Assembly (NCBI GenBank): GCA_003712125.1
Contig: RHLF01000001.1
Span: 434,001-498,000, forward strand
DNA from: Allomuricauda sp.
GTDB taxonomy: Bacteria; Bacteroidota; Bacteroidia; Flavobacteriales; Flavobacteriaceae
Direction: 5' to 3'
Length of the DNA stretch: 64,000 bases
Below, piece after piece: positions 17,949 through 26,821 of this stretch (positions within the stretch are counted from its first letter, which is position 1; every line of letters begins with the position of its first letter). The notes beneath the pieces were generated by a model, which did not search any database, was not told the origin of the DNA, and worked only from the letters and a program-made list of their open reading frames with translations. Both the position numbers and the translations under genes were made by a program.

Positions 17949-18683
17949 CTATTTCTTGTGTGCTGCCAACATATCGATCAATGAGATAGATGAATCTTCC
18001 ATATCATTGACTATACTGTCAATTTTTGCGATGATGTAGTTGTAGAAAATTTGAAGAATAATCGCTGTAATCAAACCAAATACCGTTGTCAAAAGTGCTA
18101 CTTGGATATCACCTGCAATCAACGAGGCACTCAAGTTACCAACAGCTGCAATTTTCTGGAAGGCCTGAATCATACCGATTACCGTACCCATGAACCCAAG
18201 CATGGGTGCAATTGCGATAAACAGGGATAACCAAGACACATTTTTTTCCAATTGTCCCATTTGAACTCCACCGTAAGCAACAACAGCTTTTTCAGCAGAT
18301 TCCAAACCTTCACCAGCTCTGTCAAGACCTTGGTAAAAAATGGAAGCAACCGGTCCTTTGGTGTTTCGGCAAACCTCTTTGGCTGCTTCAACGCCTCCAG
18401 ATGCCAAGGCATCTTCTACTTGTTGCTTAAGCTTTGCTGAATTGGTGCTGGCCAAATTCAAATAAATGATACGTTCAATGGCAACGGCCAAGCCCAATAT
18501 CAAACAAAGAAGTACAATTCCCATAAAGGCAGGACCCCCTTGGATAAATTGTTCTTTAAGTACTTGAGTGAAACCTTTGCTAGCCTCAGCTGCTGCCTCA
18601 TCTTGAAGCATTGCTGCTGATACATTCGCAGTGCCTAAAACAAACATTCCGGCAGTAGCCAGAGTTAAGGATATTTTTTTCAT
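17949..18683 (-). CDS. exbB: MotA/TolQ/ExbB family proton channel protein
   Basis: This 244-residue protein has an N-terminal signal-like segment (KKISLTLATAGMFVLG), a first transmembrane helix near residues 45-65 (GIVLLCLILGLAVAIERI), then the two-helix TolQ/ExbB core with LSLFIAIAPMLGFMGTVIGM and QVALLTTVFGLITAI. The Gly-rich segment and Thr residue are the hallmarks of the proton channel. ATG 18683 is taken as the start, since the alternative TTG adds three residues only. It leads the cluster with the small membrane protein and two exbD genes. Confidence 0.92.
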   Translation of the reverse strand: MKKISLTLATAGMFVLGTANVSAAMLQDEAAAEASKGFTQVLKEQFIQGGPAFMGIVLLCLILGLAVAIERIIYLNLASTNSAKLKQQVEDALASGGVEAAKEVCRNTKGPVASIFYQGLDRAGEGLESAEKAVVAYGGVQMGQLEKNVSWLSLFIAIAPMLGFMGTVIGMIQAFQKIAAVGNLSASLIAGDIQVALLTTVFGLITAIILQIFYNYIIAKIDSIVNDMEDSSISLIDMLAAHKK

Positions 18684-18763
18684 TGTGTTCAACTTAAATT
18701 TAGTTAGTTATTAATAATGCTAAAGATAAAAAAATTTGGTTACTAAAAAATTAAAAAACCTAG

Positions 18764-18851
18764 CAGAGAGGAAGGGATTCGAACCCTCGATACACTTTTG
18801 GTGTATACACACTTTCCAGGCGTGCGCCTTCGACCACTCGGCCACCTCTCT
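18764..18851 (-). tRNA. tRNA-Ser (anticodon GGA)
   Basis: The minus strand folds into a class II tRNA of 88 nt. The acceptor stem AGAGAGG/CCTCTCT, the D-arm region GGCCGAGTGG, the anticodon loop CTGGAAA with anticodon GGA, a long variable arm (TGTATACACCAAAAGTGTATC region) and the T-arm GGGTTCGAATCCC are all visible. The discriminator is G, as in serine tRNAs. CCA is not encoded. Confidence 0.93.
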
Positions 18852-18879
18852 ATAGAAATAGTTCGGCCGAGCAATAAAC

Positions 18880-18923
18880 AAAAAAAAAGCCACTAAACGA
18901 AATTTGATGCGTTAATTTTAGTG
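18880..18923 (-). terminator. Possible terminator of tatD-ansA
   Basis: CACTAAA (18891-18897) can pair with TTTAGTG (18917-18923) around a 19-base loop; on the minus strand this is followed by GC and a run of nine T. The stem includes the ansA stop codon. The loop is long, so efficiency is uncertain. Confidence 0.4.
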
Positions 18924-19946
18924 CATTTCACCCCGTAGCGAAGTCTCGAAAATCCTTTTAAAATCGGAATCCGAAACGGATAGCCCCAACAGAAACATAG
19001 CTTTGGTAATGGCAGCTTCCGTGGTGAGGTTTTTACCATTTACCAGTCCCAATTTCAACAAGGCTTCACTGGTTTCATACTGACCCATGGCCACACTGCC
19101 CCCTGAACACTGCGTTACATTAATAATATGTATACCGCGATCTAGGGTAGCTTTTAATTCTTCCAAAAACCATTCATCCATAGGTGCGTTGCCTGCCCCG
19201 TAGGTTTCCATAACCAAAACTTTCAAGTCAGGCGTGTTGAGTACCGCCGACAAAAACGAACAATTTAATCCCGGAAACAGTTTTAAAATGCCTACGCTAT
19301 CGCTCATCGCTGAATGTACCTTGAAATTCCCAACCTCACTGTTTTTAAACAGGTAGTCTCGATGTACCGTTAAATGAACCCCTGATTCTACGAGCGGAGG
19401 ATAATTGGGTGAGGTAAATGCCTCAAAATGTTCGGCGCTTATTTTGGTGGTACGATTTGCACGGTACAACTTATATTCGAAATACAAACAAACTTCTTGA
19501 ATAACCGAATTTCCATTTTCCAATAACGAAGCAATCTGAATTGAGGTAATCAGATTTTCCTTGGCATCAGTTCTAAGATCCCCGATAGGTAATTGTGACC
19601 CTGTGAAAATTACGGGCTTGGTCAGGTTTTCAAGCATAAAACTCAAGGCCGATGCAGAATAGCTCATGGTATCACTGCCATGCAGCACTACAAATCCGTC
19701 AAAGGCGTCGTAATTCTTTTCAAGTAGGGCAGCAATTTCAACCCAATACGCTGGACCCATATTCGAAGAATCGATTGGTGTTTCGAACGAAACTCCTTCC
19801 AAATCACAATCAAGCTGCGCAATTTCTGGAATGTTTTTTATCAATTCTTCAAAATCAAAAGCTTTCAAGACCCCTGATTCGTAATCCTTAACCATACCGA
19901 TCGTTCCTCCGGTATACAGCAATAATATGTTCGCCCTTTTTTTCAA
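18918..19946 (-). CDS. ansA: Type I L-asparaginase
   Basis: The enzyme hydrolyses L-asparagine to aspartate and ammonia. Both catalytic Thr motifs are present: LLYTGGTIGMVKDYESG at the N-terminus and VVLHGSDTMSYSASALSFM near residue 85, with the Lys of the catalytic set in GDLRTDAKENL. There is no signal peptide, which fits the cytoplasmic type I class; length is 342, normal. The start is a TTG at 19946: the family starts just before the TGGTIG motif and there is no ATG there. This start overlaps the tatD stop by 3 bases (TTGA), suggesting coupled translation. Confidence 0.93.
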   Translation of the reverse strand: MKKRANILLLYTGGTIGMVKDYESGVLKAFDFEELIKNIPEIAQLDCDLEGVSFETPIDSSNMGPAYWVEIAALLEKNYDAFDGFVVLHGSDTMSYSASALSFMLENLTKPVIFTGSQLPIGDLRTDAKENLITSIQIASLLENGNSVIQEVCLYFEYKLYRANRTTKISAEHFEAFTSPNYPPLVESGVHLTVHRDYLFKNSEVGNFKVHSAMSDSVGILKLFPGLNCSFLSAVLNTPDLKVLVMETYGAGNAPMDEWFLEELKATLDRGIHIINVTQCSGGSVAMGQYETSEALLKLGLVNGKNLTTEAAITKAMFLLGLSVSDSDFKRIFETSLRGEMH

Positions 19947-20710
19947 ATACCAAATACTTTTTTCGAATTCTCTGTGGTGATACGCGCTATTTCATCTTGG
20001 GGTAGTCCGTACACATCTGACAATTTATCAAGAACATTGATGACGTATGCACTTTCATTTCGTTTTCCTCGAAACGGTACCGGGGCCAAATAAGGTGCGT
20101 CGGTTTCGAGTACAATATGTTTGAGATCAACTTGATTCAAAAATTGGTCAATTTTTCCATTCTTAAAGGTTACCACCCCCCCAATACCCAACATCATATT
20201 ATAGGATATGGCCCGCTGGGCTTGTTCTAAAGTTCCTGTAAAGCAGTGGAAAATACCATGAAGTGAATCATCTTTTTCCTGTTCCAATACCTCGGCAATT
20301 TCATCAAATGCTTCCCTACAGTGGATCACAATAGGAAGTTTGTGTTTTTTGGCCAATCGAATTTGGGCAACAAAGGCCTCCCGCTGCTGTTCAAAAAATG
20401 TTTTATCCCAATACAGATCAATACCGATTTCGCCAATGGCATAAAATTGGTGCCTTTCGAGCATATCGGTGACATGGGCCAATTCGGCTTCATAATTTTC
20501 TTTGACATGGGTAGGGTGAAGTCCCATCATTAAAAACACATGATCAGGGAAATCTTGTTGCAAGTCTAGCATGGCCCGAGTATAGGTCGAATCAATTGCC
20601 GGTACAAAAAAGCGTTGCACGCCCCTATCGAGGGCACGTTTTACCATGGCATCTCGATCTTCATCAAAAGCCTCACTGTAAAGATGTGTATGGGTATCGG
20701 TAATCAACAC
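19943..20710 (-). CDS. TatD family metal-dependent hydrolase
   Basis: This TIM-barrel DNase-type hydrolase of 255 residues carries the metal ligands DTHTHLY at the N-terminus, GEIGIDLYWD near residue 95, PIVIHCREAFDE near 128, HCFTG near 155 and ETDAPYLAP near 205. Family members act as 3'-5' exonucleases in DNA repair and D-aminoacyl-tRNA-like quality control. The start is a GTG at 20710. It overlaps ansA and is divergent from the retropepsin-like gene. Confidence 0.92.
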   Translation of the reverse strand: MLITDTHTHLYSEAFDEDRDAMVKRALDRGVQRFFVPAIDSTYTRAMLDLQQDFPDHVFLMMGLHPTHVKENYEAELAHVTDMLERHQFYAIGEIGIDLYWDKTFFEQQREAFVAQIRLAKKHKLPIVIHCREAFDEIAEVLEQEKDDSLHGIFHCFTGTLEQAQRAISYNMMLGIGGVVTFKNGKIDQFLNQVDLKHIVLETDAPYLAPVPFRGKRNESAYVINVLDKLSDVYGLPQDEIARITTENSKKVFGI

Positions 20711-20726
20711 GCTGTAAAAATAGGGT

Positions 20727-20734
20727 TATCTTTG
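20727..20734 (+). promoter_or_regulatory. -7 promoter element of the retropepsin-like gene
   Basis: TATCTTTG at 20727-20734 is an exact TAnnTTTG match only 13 bases before the ATG at 20748. The predicted transcript would have a leader of a few bases, close to leaderless. Confidence 0.5.
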
Positions 20735-20747
20735 AAAAATACAGCTT

Positions 20748-21191
20748 ATGAAATCGCTCAAAAAATTGCTAAAAAAGAAGGGGTATGTAAAAATACCCTT
20801 GGTACTGACCGAAACCAATCATTTTGAAATTTCGGCCAAAATAAACGGCAATCTGGGTCGATTTATTTTAGATACCGGAGCATCAAACACCTGCATAGGT
20901 ATCGATAAAATCGAATTTTTCAAGCTCATTTCAGAGGAATCGGAAATTAAGGCAGCTGGGGCCGGGGCCACAGAAATGGAAACCCTCATTTCAGCAAAAA
21001 ACAAAATTGAAATTGGGCAATGGAAAAAAAAGAAGCACAAAATTGTACTTTTTGACTTGGTACATGTAAACCAAGCCCTTACCAATCACAATGCACTACC
21101 AGTAGATGGTATTATTGGTGCAGACCTTCTCAAGAAAGGAAAGGCCATTATTGATTACGACAAAAAAATGCTCTTTCTACGCGCTAACTGA
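20748..21191 (+). CDS. Retropepsin-like aspartic protease domain protein
   Basis: The 147-residue protein has the retropepsin signature FILDTGASNTCIG near residue 40 (catalytic D-T-G) and the later flap and hydrophobic-hydrophobic-Gly element VDGIIGADLLKKGKAIIDY near residue 125. There is no signal peptide or transmembrane helix, so it is likely cytoplasmic. A single domain of this size would have to dimerise to form an active site, as in retroviral proteases. Its stop abuts the odhB stop on the other strand. Confidence 0.82.
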   Translation: MKSLKKLLKKKGYVKIPLVLTETNHFEISAKINGNLGRFILDTGASNTCIGIDKIEFFKLISEESEIKAAGAGATEMETLISAKNKIEIGQWKKKKHKIVLFDLVHVNQALTNHNALPVDGIIGADLLKKGKAIIDYDKKMLFLRAN

Positions 21192-22415
21192 TCAAAGCTC
21201 CAAAGCAGCTTTGATATTACCTTCCATCAATAATTCTTCAGGATTTTCCAAAGCCTCTTTCACGGCAACTAAAAATCCAACAGATTCTTTGCCATCAATT
21301 ATTCGATGATCATAAGAAAGTGCAACAAACATAATGGGTGCCACTACAATTTCACCATTTCTGACTATGGGGCGCTCAACAATGTTATGCATCCCCAAAA
21401 TTGCACTTTGTGGAGGGTTGATAATTGGAGTTGACAACATTGATCCAAATACCCCTCCATTGGAAATGGTAAACGTTCCTCCGGTCATCTCATCCACAGT
21501 TATTTGACCGTCCCTTGCACGAATAGCCAATCGTTTTACCTCAGCTTCAACCCCGCGAAAAGTAAGTTTTTCGGCATTGCGTATGACAGGAACCATCAAA
21601 CCTTTAGGACCAGATACTGCAATGCTGATGTCACAAAAATCATAGGAAATCATTTCCTTGCCATCAATCATGGAGTTCACTGCCGGAAATTGCTTCAATG
21701 CTCTAACGCATGCCAAGGTAAAAAAGGACATAAAGCCCAAACCAACCCCATGCTTCTCTTTAAAGGTCTCCTTGTATTTTTTTCTTAACTCGAAAATTGG
21801 TGACATATCCACTTCATTGAAAGTGGTCAACATCGCCGTTTCGTTCTTCGCAGCAACAAGTCGCTCAGCAACCTTTCTTCGCAGCATTGATAATTTTGAT
21901 CGAGACTCACCGCGATCGCCTCCTGCTGGGATAGTTCCCATAGAAGGTACTGCTTTAACAGCATCCTCCTTGGTTATACGCCCGTCCCTACCGGTACCTT
22001 GAACACCACTAGGGTCAATGTTTTTTTCGTCTAGAATTTTTTTAGCTGCCGGAGATGGAGACCCTGAGGCATAGGTTTCCTTGGTTGCCTCAACCGGTTT
22101 TGGCGCTTCTTTTTCAACCGGGGCTTCTTCCTTTTTAGGAGCAAGGGTGTCAGCTGCAGCGGCACCCTCGGGCTTCGGGGCGCTGGTATCAATTAAACAT
22201 ACCACTTCGCCAACGGCAACGGCATCTCCTTCTTCAGCCTTTAAGGTTATGGTACCACTCTCCTCAGCAGGAAGTTCCAATGTGGCCTTGTCTGAGTCAA
22301 CTTCAGCAATGGCCTGGTCCTTCTCAACATAGTCGCCATCTTGCACCAACCATTCAGCTATCTCTACTTCCGTTATAGATTCTCCCGGTGACGGGACTTT
22401 CATTTCTAGAATCAT
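21192..22415 (-). CDS. odhB: Dihydrolipoyllysine-residue succinyltransferase (2-oxoglutarate dehydrogenase E2)
   Basis: E2 transfers the succinyl group to CoA. The N-terminal lipoyl domain spans about residues 2-77, with the lipoyl Lys in EVDSDKATLELPAEESG. A Pro/Ala/Glu-rich linker follows, then the peripheral subunit-binding domain at about 115-150 (SPSPAAKKILDEKNIDPSG, GTGRDGRITKEDA) and the catalytic domain with the active-site SYDHRIIDG near residue 377. Length is 407, standard. It follows sucA by 21 bases in the same direction. Confidence 0.96.
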   Translation of the reverse strand: MILEMKVPSPGESITEVEIAEWLVQDGDYVEKDQAIAEVDSDKATLELPAEESGTITLKAEEGDAVAVGEVVCLIDTSAPKPEGAAAADTLAPKKEEAPVEKEAPKPVEATKETYASGSPSPAAKKILDEKNIDPSGVQGTGRDGRITKEDAVKAVPSMGTIPAGGDRGESRSKLSMLRRKVAERLVAAKNETAMLTTFNEVDMSPIFELRKKYKETFKEKHGVGLGFMSFFTLACVRALKQFPAVNSMIDGKEMISYDFCDISIAVSGPKGLMVPVIRNAEKLTFRGVEAEVKRLAIRARDGQITVDEMTGGTFTISNGGVFGSMLSTPIINPPQSAILGMHNIVERPIVRNGEIVVAPIMFVALSYDHRIIDGKESVGFLVAVKEALENPEELLMEGNIKAALEL

Positions 22416-22436
22416 ATTCTTATTGTATCAAGTTCT

Positions 22437-25235
22437 TTATCTTCTAATGAAGTTATCTTTTTTCTTGTCAAACACATAATCGATCACCTCGGCATGTCGT
22501 CGTTGTGAACGAACGGCACTACCTGCGGCAGGTGCACCATAGAAGCGACGTGACGCTACCCGAAATTGTTTCGCTTCGTCAAAATGCATCAGCAAATGAC
22601 CCCACGCCCCCATATTTCTTGGTTCTTCTTGAGCCCAGACGATTTCGTCAGCATTCTCATATTTTTCGATTGTTGTGCGCATAGCTTCGGTGGGAAGGGG
22701 AAATAATTGCTCTAAGCGCACCAAGGCCACATCTTCGCGCCCCAATTCTTCTTTTTTCGCCAATAGGTCGTAGTAAAATTTACCGGTACAAAACACCAAG
22801 GTTTTTACAGACGAAGCCTTCGCGGTATCATCATCGATCAACTCCATAAAACTTCCGTTTGCCATTTCTTCCTTGGTCGAAACAACTTTAGGATGACGCA
22901 GCAGACTTTTCGGGGTAAAAACAATCAGAGGTTTTCTGAATTCGGCTTTCATTTGCCTACGAAGCAAGTGAAACATATTCGCCGGTGTGGTTACGTCGGC
23001 CACGTACATATTGTCTTTCGCACACAGTTGCAAGTACCGTTCCATACGGGCTGAAGAGTGTTCTGCACCCTGACCTTCGTATCCATGAGGTAATAACAAC
23101 ACCAATCCGTTTTGCAATTTCCATTTGTCTTCGGCAGCCGAAAGGTATTGGTCGATTACAATTTGGGCACCATTGCTGAAATCTCCGAATTGTGCCTCCC
23201 AAATTGTTAGCGTATCCGGACTCGCCATGGCATATCCATAATCAAACCCCATTACCGCATACTCTGAAAGCAATGAATTGTAAATATGGAATTTTCCTTT
23301 TTGGTTGGCACCGAGTTCATTTAACAAGATGACCTCTTCCTCATGCATCTCGGTCTTGATTACTGCATGTCGATGTGAAAAGGTGCCGCGTTCCACATCC
23401 TGACCGGTCATTCTCACATTGTACCCTTCCTGTAAGAGGGAAGCATAAGCCAAAAGTTCACCCATGGCCCAATCCAACTTGTTATCCTCAAAGTACATTT
23501 TATGGCGACCTGCCACCAAACGTTCCAATTTTCGGAGAAACTTCTTATCCTCTGGCAATTGGGTTATGGCCTTGGCCACCTCGTCCAGTTTTTGAAGCGC
23601 GAACGATGTATCTATAGGTTTGAGCATGGCTTCTTCGGTTACCCTTTTGAAACCTTCCCATTCATCTTGCATAAAAGCGGTGATACGGGTTTTTTCAACC
23701 TTTCGCGAATCCAACAAATCTTCCTCAAGGTTTTTCTTGTATTCTGCTTCGAGCTGCTTCACATGATTTTCATCAATGATACCCTGTTTCAACAATTTCT
23801 CAGCATAGATATCACGTGGATTTTTATGCTTTGATATTGCCTTATATAACAAGGGCTGAGTAAACTTGGGTTCATCACCTTCATTGTGACCATATTTCCG
23901 GTAGCCCAGCAGGTCTAAGAACACATCACGCTTAAAACGCATACGGTATTCTAGCGCAAATGTAGCGGCATGCACCACTGCTTCAGCGTCATCGGCGTTG
24001 ACGTGCAGCACCGGTGACAAGGTAACCTTGCCAACATCAGTACAATAGGTTGAGGATCGCGCATCCAAATAATTGGTGGTGAATCCGATTTGGTTATTCA
24101 CAACAATATGAATGGTCCCTTCGGTGGTATACCCATCCAAACGCGCCATTTGAACAACTTCATACACAACGCCCTGACCTGCAAATGCGGCGTCGCCGTG
24201 TACCAAAATTGGTAAGACCTCAGAGGTGTTCTCTTGGTGTGAACTATCTTGTTTCGCCCGCGCAATACCTTCAACAATTGAGTTTACGGTTTCGAGATGG
24301 GAAGGATTGGGAGCAATGTTCATATTCATCATTTTTCCCGAATCGGTTTCTCTCATGGAGGTCCATCCCAAGTGGTATTTTACATCACCGTCAAAGATGG
24401 TTTCTTCGTAATCTTTACCGTCAAACTCACTGAAAATATCTTTTGGGGATTTTCCAAAAATATTGGTCAAGACATTTAAACGACCCCGGTGCGCCATTCC
24501 CATGACAAACTGCTTGACACCGGCATCGGCGGCTTTTTCAATAATAACATCCAAGGCAGGAATCAAAGATTCGCCTCCCTCAAGGGAAAAGCGTTTCTGC
24601 CCTACGTATTTGGTATGTAAAAAACCTTCAAATGAAACAGCTTCGTTCAACTTTCGAAGGATGTTCTTTTTTTCTTCAGATGAAAAATTGGGATGGTTGT
24701 CATTTCGGTTTAACCAGTCTTGAATCCACTGAATTCTGTCTGGTGTTCGAATGTACATATACTCAACCCCGATGGCATCACAATAGATGCTCTCAAGATG
24801 TTGAATGATCTTTTTTAAGGGACTTGGGCCAATTCCAATTATGTTTCCAGCATCAAATGTCGTTTCCAAATCTGCCTGCGCCAAGCCAAAATTCTCAATG
24901 GCAAGGGTGGGTTCATATTTTCTTCGAGCCCTTACAGGATTGGTAGCGGTAAATAAATGACCGCGAGACCTATAACCATCGATCAAGCGAATGACCTGAA
25001 ACTCTTTTTGCAAAGACTGCGGAATTTCGACTTGTTTCCCATTTACATGCGCTGTTTGACCATTTTCCGAAGCCGTAATCTCGAATTCATCCAATGAACT
25101 TTCCAATCCAAAATCGAAACCCTGAAAAAAAGCTCGCCAACTGGGTTCAACGCTATCCGGACTTGTCAAATACTTTTCGTAGAGTTCAGAAAAAAAAGAG
25201 GTATGTGCCGCGTTTAAGAACGAATATTTATCCAT
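22437..25235 (-). CDS. sucA: 2-oxoglutarate dehydrogenase E1 component
   Basis: This thiamine diphosphate enzyme of 932 residues decarboxylates 2-oxoglutarate in the TCA cycle. Recognisable parts are the N-terminal E2-interacting motif (MDKYSFLNAAHTSFFSELYE), MAHRGRLNVLTNIFGK near residue 240, the ThDP/Mg site GDAAFAGQGVVYE near 345 followed by VNNQIGFTT, and the C-terminal transketolase-like part with LPHGYEGQGAEHSSAR near 720. ATG 25235 is preferred to the TTG one codon earlier. It forms an operon with odhB; no lipoamide dehydrogenase is adjacent. Confidence 0.97.
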   Translation of the reverse strand: MDKYSFLNAAHTSFFSELYEKYLTSPDSVEPSWRAFFQGFDFGLESSLDEFEITASENGQTAHVNGKQVEIPQSLQKEFQVIRLIDGYRSRGHLFTATNPVRARRKYEPTLAIENFGLAQADLETTFDAGNIIGIGPSPLKKIIQHLESIYCDAIGVEYMYIRTPDRIQWIQDWLNRNDNHPNFSSEEKKNILRKLNEAVSFEGFLHTKYVGQKRFSLEGGESLIPALDVIIEKAADAGVKQFVMGMAHRGRLNVLTNIFGKSPKDIFSEFDGKDYEETIFDGDVKYHLGWTSMRETDSGKMMNMNIAPNPSHLETVNSIVEGIARAKQDSSHQENTSEVLPILVHGDAAFAGQGVVYEVVQMARLDGYTTEGTIHIVVNNQIGFTTNYLDARSSTYCTDVGKVTLSPVLHVNADDAEAVVHAATFALEYRMRFKRDVFLDLLGYRKYGHNEGDEPKFTQPLLYKAISKHKNPRDIYAEKLLKQGIIDENHVKQLEAEYKKNLEEDLLDSRKVEKTRITAFMQDEWEGFKRVTEEAMLKPIDTSFALQKLDEVAKAITQLPEDKKFLRKLERLVAGRHKMYFEDNKLDWAMGELLAYASLLQEGYNVRMTGQDVERGTFSHRHAVIKTEMHEEEVILLNELGANQKGKFHIYNSLLSEYAVMGFDYGYAMASPDTLTIWEAQFGDFSNGAQIVIDQYLSAAEDKWKLQNGLVLLLPHGYEGQGAEHSSARMERYLQLCAKDNMYVADVTTPANMFHLLRRQMKAEFRKPLIVFTPKSLLRHPKVVSTKEEMANGSFMELIDDDTAKASSVKTLVFCTGKFYYDLLAKKEELGREDVALVRLEQLFPLPTEAMRTTIEKYENADEIVWAQEEPRNMGAWGHLLMHFDEAKQFRVASRRFYGAPAAGSAVRSQRRHAEVIDYVFDKKKDNFIRR

Positions 25236-25261
25236 CAATGCTGTGCTGTCAAAACAAGTAT

Positions 25262-25269
25262 CAAAAATA
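25262..25269 (-). promoter_or_regulatory. -7 promoter element of sucA-odhB
   Basis: On the minus strand this reads TATTTTTG, an exact TAnnTTTG match 26 bases before the sucA ATG. A -33 TTG at the usual spacing is not evident. Confidence 0.45.
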
Positions 25270-25488
25270 CAATATTTAACATAGTTTGGCCCATCTTTAG
25301 AAACTACCCCAACAAAAATTTAACGATTGCGAGAAGAATCCTTTCCGGCCACCAAAAAGAGAACAGATCCCTTTCTTTGACCAGCAATGAAAATCAAACG
25401 TCTTTTACAACTTTTTTCAATGCGTTGGTTTGACCAAGAATCGAAGTCGAGGAGGCACCTACAGTTGGAAAATCTTTTGTTGAAAACC

Positions 25489-26763
25489 TTATTGCTTAAA
25501 AACTTTTCCTTCCTTCATTACAAATACCGCATTCACCAAGGTATTAACATCCTCTAAGGGATTGTTATCCACAGCCACAATGTCTGCAATAAAGCCTTCC
25601 TTAATTTGACCGAGTTCGTTGCCCATACCCAACAATTCTGCATTGGTTACGGTTGCAGAGCGAAGTGCATCCAAGATGGGCATGCCGGCTTCGTGCATGT
25701 ACGCAAACTCTTTGCCATTATCTCCATGGGGAGAAACCCCGGCATCAGTACCGAAAGCAATGGGCACCCCTTTTTCATATGCCTTTTTAAAGGTTCTTTG
25801 ACTCACGGGGCCAATTTCCCGGGCCTTTTTAGCTACAACAGGAGGTAAAAATCCTGGTATTTCAGCCATTCGTGCCGCTGCCTTACCTGCCGAAATGGTA
25901 GGCACCAAATAGGTATTGTATTGGATCATGAGCTCCATGGTCGGCTCTTTCATCAGGGTGCCGTGTTCGATTGTTTTTATGCCAGCTTTTATTGCCCTTT
26001 GCATTCCTTCGTCACCATGTGCATGCGCTGCCGTCAACATGCCATAGTCTTTTGCCGTAGCTACAATGGCCTTTAGCTCATCTTCCATAAACTGAGGGTT
26101 TTGACCATTTTTGGCCACACTCATCACCCCTCCAGTCGCTGTTATCTTAATACAATCCGCTCCATTCTTGTAGCGTTGTCTTACCGCTTTGCGAGCATCC
26201 TCGGGAGAGTTCACCACCCCCTCCTTGGGACCCGGATTTCCCATCCACTCTTTGCGTATGCCATTGGTAGGATCCGCATGACCACCGGTCGTACCAATCG
26301 CCTTACCTGCGGTGAAAATTCTTGGCCCAATCACAATCCCTTTGTTGATAGCGTTTCTTAGTGCAATATTGACTCCAGACCCCCCTAAATCGCGAACGGT
26401 TGTGAATCCGGCCATTAGTGTTCTTTTCGCATACACCGTAGATTGAAAAGCCACATCGACATCATTTTTGGTAAACCGATCTAAATATCGCGTCGGACTT
26501 GATTCTCCTTCAATATGAACATGCATATCAATGAAACCGGGAAGTATCGTTTTGTCTTTCAGATCTACGACAATATCCCCTTCTTTGCCTGAAACGTAGC
26601 CGTTCTCTATGGATTTAATCGTATTGCCAGAAACGATAATTGTTTTCTCCGATAGCAATTTCCCTGATGCCACATCTAGAATAGTACCGCTTTGCAGGTA
26701 AGTATCTTGGGCATTTATGACTGTGATGAAAAGAGCCGTAGCTACGAAGAGGATTTTTTTCAT
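25489..26763 (-). CDS. Exported amidohydrolase (prolidase-like metal-dependent hydrolase)
   Basis: The 424-residue protein has a signal peptide (MKKILFVATALFITVINAQ), then the amidohydrolase fold. Metal ligands appear as PGFIDMHVHIEG near residue 80, the Lys in ADCIKITATGG near 205, AAHAHGDEG near 245, IEHGTLM near 268 and FGTDAGVSPHG near 343. The closest recognised group is the periplasmic Xaa-Pro dipeptidase-type or imidazolonepropionase-like amidohydrolases. It would act in the periplasm on dipeptides or related amides; the exact substrate is unknown. It stands alone with 250 bases to sucA on one side and 58 bases to galE on the other. Confidence 0.85.
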   Translation of the reverse strand: MKKILFVATALFITVINAQDTYLQSGTILDVASGKLLSEKTIIVSGNTIKSIENGYVSGKEGDIVVDLKDKTILPGFIDMHVHIEGESSPTRYLDRFTKNDVDVAFQSTVYAKRTLMAGFTTVRDLGGSGVNIALRNAINKGIVIGPRIFTAGKAIGTTGGHADPTNGIRKEWMGNPGPKEGVVNSPEDARKAVRQRYKNGADCIKITATGGVMSVAKNGQNPQFMEDELKAIVATAKDYGMLTAAHAHGDEGMQRAIKAGIKTIEHGTLMKEPTMELMIQYNTYLVPTISAGKAAARMAEIPGFLPPVVAKKAREIGPVSQRTFKKAYEKGVPIAFGTDAGVSPHGDNGKEFAYMHEAGMPILDALRSATVTNAELLGMGNELGQIKEGFIADIVAVDNNPLEDVNTLVNAVFVMKEGKVFKQ

Positions 26764-26821
26764 GGTCTGAATTTTGGTTGGAAAATATCCCCTAATGTAA
26801 GAATTGCTGTGGAAATGAATT

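Noticed and set aside
25387-25557. 56-codon plus-strand ORF starting MKIKRLLQLF in the sucA-amidohydrolase gap
   Set aside because: It runs antisense into the amidohydrolase 3' end, has no promoter or terminator of its own and no recognisable features.
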